Source of the DNA: Streptomyces alboniger
Lineage (GTDB): Bacteria; Actinomycetota; Actinomycetes; Streptomycetales; Streptomycetaceae
NCBI RefSeq assembly: GCF_008704395.1
Contig: NZ_CP023695.1
Span: 558,001-622,000 of the forward strand
Reading direction: 5' to 3'
Length of the DNA stretch: 64,000 bases
Below, in pieces: positions 35,360-43,220 of the stretch (position 1 is the first letter of the stretch; each line of letters begins with the position of its first letter). A model generated the notes under the pieces. The model did no database searches. It was not told the DNA's origin and was given only the letters and a program-made list of their open reading frames with translations. The position numbers were made by a program, and so were the translations under genes.

Positions 35360-37989
35360 CGCCCCACCCCCGCGACCGGGTCGCCCGACGGGAGGGCCCT
35401 CGCCACCGCCTGCGAGACGAGCAGGGGTTCGGCGCGCCGCTCCCCTCCGTAGGAGAGGTAGTTCGCCCTCATCCCGTAGCCGCCGAACGGCCGGTTGCCG
35501 TCCTCGGCGTCGAGCAGCGTCCGGTTGACGCAGGTCTGGTGGCGCCTGGCCAGCACCTCCACCGTCTCCGGGTCGTTGCCGTAGACCATCGCTCCCAGCG
35601 CGCGTTCGTTGAAGTACGGGCTCGCCAGGCGCTCGCGCAGCCGCCGCGCGCCGGGGTAGGAAACGACGTTGAACACCGGGGCGAACATCTCGTCCAGGGG
35701 AATCTTGTCGTCGAAGTCCCAGAGCAGCACGGTCGGTTCGACCCTGCGGGAGGGGAGGTCGAGGCGGCCGCCGTAGTGGATGCGCCGTGCGTGGCGCGCC
35801 AGGTAGTCCGCACAGTCGACCAGGGCCGAGTCGTAGCTGAGGGGACCGTAGTCGGCCTCGGGGTCTTTGTTCTGCCCGAAGCGCAGTGCCGACAGTTCGG
35901 CCGTCAGCAGGTCGAGGAATTCCTCGGTGCGGCCTTGTGGCGCGTATACGACGTCGGGGCCGAAACAGTCCTGGCCGGAGTTGTGCATGCGTATGCGTAC
36001 GAGATCGCGCACGGCGTGCGGGAGATCGGCGTCCGGTGCGATCACGAAGGGATTGATGCCCTGGCCGAAGAAGAGGAAGAGCTGGTCGTCCGCCAGCCCT
36101 TCGCGGATCGTCTCGGCATTGGAGAATTCACCGGTGAAGACGATGAAGTCTGCTTCGCGGACGGGGCCGGTGACGAATTTCCGGCGACTGAGTTCGAATA
36201 TCTCGATGGGTAATCGGTGCACAGGGCCCAACAGGGCGTGCAGGCGCTGCATTTGGTTCTCTATCGCCGTTGCCGGACGGAACGTGACCCGATCGCTGTA
36301 CAGGGAGGTGACGAGCAGGTAGAGGGCGTATGAGTAGAGCGGAATGTTGGAGGGCATGAAGACGGCGGCCTGCGGCACGCCGTTCGGGCGTCCTCGTCGG
36401 ATTTCCTCCTCCGCTCCGTCGAGTACGCAGAGGAACGACTGGATTTCCGTGCGGGCGGTGTCGTACGGCGAGATGTCGGTGAGGATTTCGAGGACCTCGT
36501 CCTCGTGCTCCGCCACGTACCGGCGGACGGCGCGCAGTGCGTGGACGCGTTCGGCGAAGGGGATGCGGTAGGCGGCCGTCCCGGTCTCGGTCGCAGCGGT
36601 GGTCGCGTGCAGCGAGGTCATGGCGATCTGCTCCAGGGCGGACAGGTCGGGCTTCCCGGTGGTCGTGAGCGGCAGCTCGGGGAGCACGGCGAGGTGGTCG
36701 GGCTGTTCGTAGCGGGCGAGCACGGAGCGCAGGAGCCGCTTCCAGTGCGCGGGCTCCTGGCCGGCCGGATCCGCGACGACGAACACCAGGCGGGAGCCGA
36801 GGCGCTCGTCGGGGACGGCGACGACCTGGGTCTGGGCGCCCACCGACTCGGCGCGCTCGGCGAGGTGGTCGGGGTAGAGGGTGTGGCCGTCGCGGTGTAC
36901 GGCGCGCTTGCGTCCGACCGGGAAGACGCGCCCGGCCGCATCGCGCCTGCCGATGTCGCCTGTGCGGTGCACGGAATTCCGCACCGGAACGATCTCGCCG
37001 TCCTCGCCCAGGTGACCGGTCATCAGGCCATCGGTGCGCACGACGAGTTCGCCGAGCCGGTCGTGGGGCAGCGGCATGCCGTTCTCGTCATGGACCTCGA
37101 CGGTCACACCGGGCAGCGGCGTGCCGCACCCGACCGGATCGCCGGGGGGCGCCAGCGCGATGTTCCCGACCTCGGTCGCTCCATAGCCGTCGAGGAGATG
37201 CCGGCCTGTGCGGGCGAGGAACCGGTCGGCCAGGTTCCGGCCCAGCGGTGCACCGCCTACACACCAGGCACGTACGCTCTTCAGCGTGTCGACGAGGACG
37301 GGGCGCCGGTCGAACAGGTTGAGCAGGCTGTAGTACGTCGAAGGAGCCGCGTCGACGACGGTCAGCCCGTGCTCGGCTCCCGCCTCCAGCGCACGGTCCA
37401 GGCGCGTGGTCGGCCCGTAGACCACCAGCGTGCCGCCGCCCAGCCACCAGCACAGGACCAGGGATAGCCCGTACTGGTGGGAGTACGGCAGGACGGGCAG
37501 GAAGACGTCGTCGGGCCGGTAGCCCATGCGCTCCGCGCTGAGCGTGAGGTTATCCAGGATCGAGCGACCGGAGCGGACGATACCCTTGGGCTCGCCGGTG
37601 GTGCCCGAAGACCAGGAGATCACGGCGTCCTGGCGGCGGGACCAGGCGGCGACGTTGGGCACCACACCCGCGCGCCTGACCGGCTGCGGTGACGCGGTAC
37701 AGCCGATGCCGTCGCCCGCGTCGAGCACGACCCGGGCCTGGCGGCGGATCCGTGCGCGCTGCGCGGCAGCGGCCCGGTGGTCGGTGAGAACCACGGAGGC
37801 GTCCAGATGAACGAGCGCGAGCAATTCGACGACCCATTCCGGTGAATTCACGCCGCCCACCATCACGCGCGAACCGGGTTCGACGCCACGGCGTTGCAGG
37901 AGGTCGATGGCATCGCGTATGCGGTCCGCCACCTCTTCGGTCTCCCAGATGCGCCCCTCGGCCGAGGCCAAGCGCCTGTAAGTGGGCAA
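35356..37989 (-). CDS. Adenylation domain fused to an aldehyde-dehydrogenase-type reductase
   Basis: 877 residues from a TTG at 37989 (AAGGAG, spacer 6). Residues 1-460 are an acyl-adenylating enzyme: 'SWSSGTTGEPKG' (about 122-133) binds ATP, 'GYGATEVGN' and 'HRTGDIGRRD' follow, and 'LPLTTTGKPD' carries the mobile-domain lysine. Residues 470-877 are an aldehyde-dehydrogenase fold with catalytic Cys in 'NSGQDCFGP' (about 673) and 'APVFNVV' and 'RPFGGYG' motifs. The normal general base in E-L-G-G is absent (F-F-G-Q-G near 636), which would disfavour hydrolysis and fits reduction of an acyl thioester or adenylate to an aldehyde. It is the first gene of the operon. No carrier domain lies between the two halves. 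Confidence 0.88.
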   Translation of the reverse strand: MPTYRRLASAEGRIWETEEVADRIRDAIDLLQRRGVEPGSRVMVGGVNSPEWVVELLALVHLDASVVLTDHRAAAAQRARIRRQARVVLDAGDGIGCTASPQPVRRAGVVPNVAAWSRRQDAVISWSSGTTGEPKGIVRSGRSILDNLTLSAERMGYRPDDVFLPVLPYSHQYGLSLVLCWWLGGGTLVVYGPTTRLDRALEAGAEHGLTVVDAAPSTYYSLLNLFDRRPVLVDTLKSVRAWCVGGAPLGRNLADRFLARTGRHLLDGYGATEVGNIALAPPGDPVGCGTPLPGVTVEVHDENGMPLPHDRLGELVVRTDGLMTGHLGEDGEIVPVRNSVHRTGDIGRRDAAGRVFPVGRKRAVHRDGHTLYPDHLAERAESVGAQTQVVAVPDERLGSRLVFVVADPAGQEPAHWKRLLRSVLARYEQPDHLAVLPELPLTTTGKPDLSALEQIAMTSLHATTAATETGTAAYRIPFAERVHALRAVRRYVAEHEDEVLEILTDISPYDTARTEIQSFLCVLDGAEEEIRRGRPNGVPQAAVFMPSNIPLYSYALYLLVTSLYSDRVTFRPATAIENQMQRLHALLGPVHRLPIEIFELSRRKFVTGPVREADFIVFTGEFSNAETIREGLADDQLFLFFGQGINPFVIAPDADLPHAVRDLVRIRMHNSGQDCFGPDVVYAPQGRTEEFLDLLTAELSALRFGQNKDPEADYGPLSYDSALVDCADYLARHARRIHYGGRLDLPSRRVEPTVLLWDFDDKIPLDEMFAPVFNVVSYPGARRLRERLASPYFNERALGAMVYGNDPETVEVLARRHQTCVNRTLLDAEDGNRPFGGYGMRANYLSYGGERRAEPLLVSQAVARALPSGDPVAGVGR

Positions 37990-38543
37990 CGCGCACTCCT
38001 TAACAGCAGAAGGCGTTCTCGATTTCCCGGACGGAGGCGTGTGAACCTCCGCAGCACTCACTTTTCCGTTCAACGGCAAAAGCAGAAAGACTATCCCATA
38101 CCCATGGACCGGTGTCGAGGATACGAAGAACCCCCATGGTTCGCCTGTGACTGCCGAGTCTGCCGTGACTGAACGTGCAGGTGGGAGTGGCCAATTCCTG
38201 GCATCGGAATCCATGTTTCAGGACACCTGGCCGAATTCCGAAATTCCGGGCCAGGGCGCGGAATCTGCTGCACTGCCCATACGGCAGCAACCCGCACGCG
38301 AGGCCGGCCGTCCCCCTGTTCTCATCGCAACAACGAAAAGAACGCGCCGCACGAAATCCGTTGAATTTGAACGCAGTTGCACCGCCCGCGCTAATGCCTA
38401 TATCGGCCACGCCGTCCGGGACCGGCCATCATCGGCGACCCCGAGGCGTGTTCTACGAATCATGCCTGGTGTGGGGCGCGACGCCCGTCCGGCGTGTGGT
38501 TGCTGCGCTGCGAGGTCTCGGCGGCTGCGGCATGGGTGACCAG
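37990..38543. promoter_or_regulatory. Upstream region of the biosynthetic operon
   Basis: 554 bp with no supported gene, lower in GC than its surroundings (for example 38040-38110 and 38330-38400). This is the only non-coding stretch large enough to hold the promoter for the eight-gene operon. I could not assign -35/-10 boxes or a regulator site with confidence. It ends at the inverted repeat of an IS at 38544. Confidence 0.5.
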
Positions 38544-38552
38544 TGAGCCTTC

Positions 38553-39680
38553 TCAGCGTTGCCTCTCCAGGGTGAGGACCGCAGCAGCGATCAGGGTGAG
38601 GCGTGTTGGGCTGCAGCGGACGCGTCGAAAGATCCGCCAGGACTTCAGGCGGGCGACTCCGCGTTCGACGGGTGCCCGGGCGGCGGACAGGGCTCGGTTG
38701 ACCGTCCGCTCGGTGGGTGTGAGCTCGCCGTTGGGCGGGCGGCGCTTTGCGGTGGTGACCCAGTCCCCTGCACCGATGTAGGCCATGTCCGCGAGGATCG
38801 GGACGCCCTGGCGTTCACAGATCCGGATGATCTTGTGGGTTCGGGCGGCTGTCAGGTCGTGGGTTCGGCCCGGCAGTGCCGGCGACAGCCAGAGGATCCT
38901 TCCGGCGGGGTTGGTGACGACCTGCACGTTCACGCCGTGCCGCTTGTGCCTGGAGGAGTAGTCGGCCCGTCCGTCACCGACCCGGTCGCACTCGGCGAGG
39001 GTGCCGTCCACGAGGACGTAGTCGGGGTCCGTCTCCCTCAGTGCCTTCAGCAGTCCTGGCGCCTTGTCCGCCAGGTGCCGGACGACGGCGGTGACGTAGG
39101 CGTGGGTGGTGCCGATGGATATGCCTGATCCGCGAAGATCATCCGCGGCGGGGGTCGAGGAAGGCTTCGAGCCCCGCGAGGTCATCGGTGTTGAGGTGGT
39201 CGACACCGGCGGCGAGCAGTTCGCCCCAGACCGCGTCGCGCTGCGGGCCCGGCAGATCGGGCGTCGCCCAGAAGCGGACGCGCTGCCCGCGCTTGTGGGC
39301 CGAGGAGACGATGCCGCGCAGCTTGGCGCGCTCGGCCGCGGGGATCGGGCCTGTGCCCTGCCAGCTGAAGTTGAGCGACCAGTTGTCGCTGATCAGCGGG
39401 ATGAACGAGGCGGGCGCCGCGGTCCCGAGGTCGGCGAGGCGGCCGTCGTAGAAGGCGTGCCGCACCTTCTGCGCCTCCGTCGGGGCGCGGGCCGCGCGGT
39501 GGACCAGGGCGACGAGAGCACGCTGGTGGGGCGGGAGTTTGCAGCGGCGGTCACTCTACCGGGTGACGATGAGCATGGTTACCCACTCGACCAGGGCGTG
39601 AGGCAGGTCGAGTGCGGCAGGATAGGGAACCAACGAGGCTCCTGCGCTGATGAGTTGAGACGTCGAACACCTCTCTCAAC
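38553..39680 (-). pseudogene. Interrupted DDE transposase of the IS5 superfamily
   Basis: The N-terminal part, read leftward from about 39660, gives 'YPAALDLPHALVEWVTMLIV', then an in-frame TAG at 39556-39558, then 'SDRRCKLPPHQRALVALVH'. The C-terminal part (39131-38553) resumes at 'GISIGTTHAYVTAVV' and contains 'DYVLVDGTLAE' (first Asp), 'ILADMAYIGAGDW' (second Asp) and 'APVERGVARLKSWRIF' (Glu). About 30 residues between the two parts are replaced by foreign sequence. The gene is dead by both the stop and the insertion. Confidence 0.8.
39139..39500 (-). pseudogene. C-terminal fragment of a PI-PLC/glycerophosphodiesterase-like gene inside the IS
   Basis: An open frame of about 120 codons reads 'TEAQKVRHAFYDGRLADLG', 'SLNFSWQGTGPIP' and ends 'GVDHLNTDDLAGLEAFLDPR', the characteristic end of actinobacterial phosphatidylinositol-PLC/glycerophosphodiester phosphodiesterases, where 'NTDDL' follows the final barrel strand. 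The N-terminal catalytic histidines are missing. It sits in the middle of the IS transposase, in the same direction, and keeps its native stop. Confidence 0.7.
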
Positions 39681-39751
39681 GGCACGGGAGCCTCGTGCGT
39701 TGCGGGCACCGGCCTCGTCACCCGTCCGGTGGCAACGCTGAGAAGGCTCAG

Positions 39752-40041
39752 TGAGTCCGCGCGGCGAAGTTCCGTCAGCAGGGCGGCGTGCAGGCGTGGC
39801 CAGACGCCGGCCTCGGTCCAGTCACGCAGTCGGCGCCACGCCGAGACTCCTGAGCAGCCCACCGTCTCGGCCGGGACATCGCGCCAGGAAACGCCGGTCC
39901 GCAGGACGTACATGATGCCGGCGAGCGCCACTCGGTCCGGAACGCGAAGCCGCCCGGGATAGCGATGGCGCCGTTCGGGAGCAGGTGGCAGGGCGGGGCC
40001 AGCCGCTCCCACAGACCGTCCGGAACAAGATCAGCACGCAC
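39752..40041 (-). pseudogene. IS5-family transposase fragment, frameshifted and truncated
   Basis: Starts at a GTG at 40041 with 'RADLVPDGLWERLAP', changes frame, and continues 'PDRVALAGIMYVLRTG', 'SWRDVPAETVGCSGVSAW' and 'RLRDWTEAGVWPRLHAALL'. This is the DUF4096 N-terminal domain of two-frame IS5 transposases. It ends abruptly at the inverted repeat of the neighbouring IS, with no catalytic domain on the other side. A related fragment in the opposite orientation lies at 50655-50875. Confidence 0.75.
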
Positions 40042-40104
40042 CGGAACCCTTGCCCACCAAGATCGGGAAGTACCTTGCCAGCCGCTGGAGTCGTTCCGAA
40101 ACGA

Positions 40105-41094
40105 TCATTTCTCGGTGGAGTGGGTCCGGTGGCGACGCCACTCGGTCGGGGTGGTCCCGTAGGCGGCGCGGAAGCGCCGGGTGAAGTGGCTGGGGCTGGT
40201 GAAGCCGCACCGTGCCGCCACGGCGGAGACGGGCACTGCTGCGTGGCGGGGTGAGGTCAAGAGCCGGCACGCCGCGTCCAGCCGCTCGGCGATGAGCCAC
40301 TGTTCGAGCCGGATGCCCGCGCGTGCCAGCACGACGTACAGCTGTCGTTTGGAAATGGCGTGTGCTGCGGCAATGCACTCCGGTCCGAGGTCGGGGTCGG
40401 TGAGGTGACGGCGCGCGTACGCCATGATCCGGGCGACCAGGGAGCTGTCCATGGCATCCCGGACCCGCTGCTCCCCTCCGTCGTGGGCTGCCGAGGTCAG
40501 CAGGGCCCGCATGAGTTCGGTGGTGGCGTTCGCAAGGGCTCCGGCTCCGGGATCCATTTCGAGGCGGTCCGGATCACGGAAGAGCGTCCGCAGATGACCC
40601 AGGAGCAGGTCGTGCACGGGACTGGCCCGCAGCCGTAGGGAGGCCCGCACGACGGTGTCGATGGGTAGCCCGAGGTACTCCATGTCGATGGTGACGGCCT
40701 GAGAGGCGCCGTAGCCGGACCAGCCGTAGATGCGTGGCGCGAGTTCGTGGAAGACGCAGATGTCCTGCGGCCCGAGGGTGAACTGCCTGCCCGACTGTTC
40801 GGCGCGGTGGAGGCCCCTGGTCTGAAGCGAGACGGAGACCACCGGACGGTCCCGGTGGCTGCGCACGTGCCTGGCCGTGCGGCGGACCTCGAATCCCGAG
40901 CACCGAACGTCGAAGAGATCAAGGCCGCCCACCCGCCATCCTTCGATCCGGGCGCTCATCCCCGCTGGGTGCTCCTCGTGGACGATGTCGTTCGGTACGG
41001 AGGTGTCCGTCATCGCGTGGTGGAACGCGTCCACCCGCTCGCGCGGCGTGAAGTCCTCCAGGTCCAGCAGCAGCACGAACCAGTCCTCCAGCAC
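40105..41094 (-). CDS. AraC-family transcriptional regulator 1
   Basis: 329 residues. The C-terminal 100 residues hold the two AraC helix-turn-helix units ('CIAAAHAISKRQLYVVLAR' and 'VSAVAARCGFTSPSHFTRRF'), the second being highly conserved. The N-terminal 200 residues match the AraC_binding_2 cupin-like sensor domain ('VSVSLQTRGLHRAEQSGRQF', 'GPQDICVFHE'). It is divergent from the esterase gene that begins the hydrolase run at 41330, with 235 bp between, so it is the probable activator of that run. It lies beside an IS fragment. Confidence 0.92.
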   Translation of the reverse strand: MLEDWFVLLLDLEDFTPRERVDAFHHAMTDTSVPNDIVHEEHPAGMSARIEGWRVGGLDLFDVRCSGFEVRRTARHVRSHRDRPVVSVSLQTRGLHRAEQSGRQFTLGPQDICVFHELAPRIYGWSGYGASQAVTIDMEYLGLPIDTVVRASLRLRASPVHDLLLGHLRTLFRDPDRLEMDPGAGALANATTELMRALLTSAAHDGGEQRVRDAMDSSLVARIMAYARRHLTDPDLGPECIAAAHAISKRQLYVVLARAGIRLEQWLIAERLDAACRLLTSPRHAAVPVSAVAARCGFTSPSHFTRRFRAAYGTTPTEWRRHRTHSTEK

Positions 41095-41329
41095 GGTCTC
41101 GGGGTGCGGCAGCGCCCATCATCGCGTGAGCACCGGCCCGCCCACTTGTCCGCGCGTGCACGCGGCTGTTCTCCTCGTGCAGCGCCTCCCGGCACAGCCC
41201 TGCGCGGAGGGGCAGCTCCCCTGCACGCACAGGCGACCAACCCCGCTGCCCTGCATCTAGCTTCGGACGTGCGCTGCCCACCCATCCGGTGTCGGCACAC
41301 ACTTCTCGATCCGCAGAGAGGCCCGATCC
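41095..41329. promoter_or_regulatory. Divergent promoter region of AraC regulator 1 and the hydrolase operon
   Basis: 235 bp between divergent genes. No perfect dyad is evident, as expected for AraC proteins that bind direct repeats. A GAGAGG-type ribosome site precedes the esterase ATG. Confidence 0.4.
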
Positions 41330-42298
41330 ATGAGCGACCACAACCCTGTCGCGCCGATACTGGAACCGGAGGCCGCCGCCTTCGCCGAGGCGACCGCGAC
41401 ACCGCCGTTCCTGTTCCAGCTGCCGCCGGCCGAGGGCCGCGAGGCCGTCGAGGAGGTGCAGTCCGGCGAGATCGACCTGCAGGCCGTCGACGAGGAGTGG
41501 GTGGGCGTCCCCGGCGGCCCGACCGGCGAGGTGCGGGCCCGCATCCTGCGACCGGCCGGTGCCGAGGGCGAGCTGCCTGTCGTCGTCTTCGTGCACGGCG
41601 CCGGCTGGGTCTTCGGCAACGCCCGCACCCACGACCGCCTGGTGCGCGAACTCGCCGTCGGCACCGGCGCCGCGGTCGTCTTCCCCGAATACGACCTCTC
41701 ACCCGAGCACCGCTACCCGGTGGCGCTGGAGCAGGTCTGGACGGTCGCGCGCTGGGTCGTCACCGACGGAGCCGCGCACGGCCTGGACGCCACCAGGATC
41801 GCGGTCGCCGGTGACTCAGTGGGCGGCAACCTGAGCACCGCGTTGACCCTGCTCGCCAAGGAGCGCGGCGGCCTCACCCTTGCCCACCAGGTCCTCTTCT
41901 ACCCGGTGACGGACGCGAACTTCGACACCGGCTCCTACCGGCAGTTCGCCGAGGGCTACTTCCTGCGCCGCGACGGCATGCAGTGGTTCTGGGACCAGTA
42001 CACGACCGACGAGCGCGAGCGCGCGCAGATCACCGCCTCCCCGCTGCGAGCCGCAGTCGAGCAGCTGGCCGGCCTTCCCCCGGCGCTGGTGATCACCGCC
42101 GAGGCGGATGTGCTACGCGACGAGGGCGAGGCGTACGCCGCCAAGCTGCGGCAGGCCGGTGTCGAGGTGACCGCCGTCCGCGTCCAGGGCGTCATCCACG
42201 ACTTCGTCCTGCTCAACGCGCTGCGCCCCACTCAGGGTGCCGAGGTGGCCATCGCGCTGGCCGTCACCACACTGCGCAAGGCCCTCGCCCCCCACTGA
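41330..42298 (+). CDS. HSL-family alpha/beta hydrolase (esterase)
   Basis: 322 residues. The hormone-sensitive-lipase signature is near-complete: the oxyanion loop is H-G-A-G at about 90-93 (G in place of the second G-G), and the nucleophile is Ser in G-D-S-V-G-G-N near 162. The catalytic Asp is near 262 ('ITAEADVLRDEG') and His near 289 ('VIHDFVLL'). It is cytoplasmic with no signal peptide, and should hydrolyse short-chain or hydroxy esters; the substrate is unknown. It is the first gene of a rightward run of catabolic-type genes opposite an AraC regulator. Confidence 0.9.
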   Translation: MSDHNPVAPILEPEAAAFAEATATPPFLFQLPPAEGREAVEEVQSGEIDLQAVDEEWVGVPGGPTGEVRARILRPAGAEGELPVVVFVHGAGWVFGNARTHDRLVRELAVGTGAAVVFPEYDLSPEHRYPVALEQVWTVARWVVTDGAAHGLDATRIAVAGDSVGGNLSTALTLLAKERGGLTLAHQVLFYPVTDANFDTGSYRQFAEGYFLRRDGMQWFWDQYTTDERERAQITASPLRAAVEQLAGLPPALVITAEADVLRDEGEAYAAKLRQAGVEVTAVRVQGVIHDFVLLNALRPTQGAEVAIALAVTTLRKALAPH

Positions 42299-42391
42299 CC
42301 CCGAGCGGTGGGCCTGGACCAGGCGCCGCCGACACGGGCGAATCCGGTGCCCGGCCCGCCACGGCGCCCGCCCCCAGCCCGAGGAGACCGC

Positions 42392-43120
42392 GTGGCCACC
42401 AGCGACACCATTCCCGAGGGGCCCGACGCCCCGATCCGGCCGCCCGGCGGCCGGCACCACGAGCCCGACTTGCGCGCCATGACGCGCATCACCCTGCGGC
42501 CCATCGCCTCGCCGATGCCGCTCGGCTTCTACGCCGTTGCGATCGCCTCGATCATCGTCGGCTGCTTCCAGCTCGGCCTGTTCGAGGACGGTGCCCAGCG
42601 CGCCGTCGCGCTCGCGATCCTGCCTGCCTTCTTCCTCCAACTCCTGGTCGGCTTACTTGCGTTCGGCGCCAGGGACGTCCTGGCGGCCACCCTGATGGCC
42701 TGCTTCTCCGGGATGTGGCTGGCCAGTTCACTGGTTCTTGCCATCGAACCGACTGGCGGTGCACAGGTGTTGGGCGTGCTGAACCTCTGCTTCGCCCTGT
42801 TCGCCCTGATGATGGCGAGCGTCGCCATGCCCAAGCGGGCGCTGTGGCTGGTCCTGTGCACCGCCGTGCCGCGCTTCACCGTGGCCTCCGCTGCCAGCCT
42901 GACCGGGGTGCACTGGATCGCCACCGTATCCGGCGCACTGGGCCTGCTGCTGGCCGCAGTGGCGATGTACGCCGCGTTCGCCCTGATGCTGGAGGACATG
43001 CGCGGCCAGGAGGTCCTGCCGCTCGGCCGCAGCGGTCCCGCCCACCAGGCCGTGCACGGCGACCTGACGGTCCAACTGCGCAACCTCGAACGCCACGCGG
43101 GCGTGCGCCGAACCCTGTGA
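42392..43120 (+). CDS. GPR1/FUN34/YaaH (SatP-type) acetate/succinate transporter homologue
   Basis: 242 residues from a GTG at 42392, with GAGGAGA four bases upstream. Six membrane helices follow a 35-residue polar N-terminus. The family's signature N-P-(A/V)-P-L-G-L at the first helix appears as 'ASPMPLGFYAVA', so the usual Asn-Pro is altered. Homologues move acetate, succinate or ammonium. Its place between an esterase and an amidohydrolase suggests uptake or release of a small acid derived from the pathway substrate, which is inference. Confidence 0.82.
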   Translation: MATSDTIPEGPDAPIRPPGGRHHEPDLRAMTRITLRPIASPMPLGFYAVAIASIIVGCFQLGLFEDGAQRAVALAILPAFFLQLLVGLLAFGARDVLAATLMACFSGMWLASSLVLAIEPTGGAQVLGVLNLCFALFALMMASVAMPKRALWLVLCTAVPRFTVASAASLTGVHWIATVSGALGLLLAAVAMYAAFALMLEDMRGQEVLPLGRSGPAHQAVHGDLTVQLRNLERHAGVRRTL

Positions 43121-43220
43121 CGGCCCGGCCGCCCGCAGTCCCGCCGACCCGACCGTCCACACCGGGTGCGGCCCGTGCCGCCGCCCCACATGCCGTGACC
43201 ACTCCCGAAAGCGAGCCACC

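Larger units (their letters stand above)
38544..39751. mobile_element. IS5-superfamily insertion sequence carrying a captured host-gene fragment
   Basis: A perfect 20-bp inverted repeat, TGAGCCTTCTCAGCGTTGCC at 38544-38563 and its complement at 39732-39751, bounds 1,208 bp. Both ends of one transposase are inside, but a piece of about 365 bp in the middle comes from an unrelated phosphodiesterase gene. Without it the element would be about 0.84 kb, the expected size for this IS type. The target duplication is not clear. Confidence 0.75.

Noticed and set aside
30410..37989. A modular NRPS/PKS assembly line
   Set aside because: Although a condensation domain, an adenylating domain and a ketosynthase are present, they are on separate polypeptides with one free ACP, no functional PCP and no thioesterase, so the colinear module model does not apply.
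38544..40041. The IS at 38544-39751 splitting the second IS5 transposase (39752-40041) as a simple nested insertion
   Set aside because: The expected continuation of the second transposase is not found on the other side (before 38544), so the fragment was already truncated or its other part has been lost.
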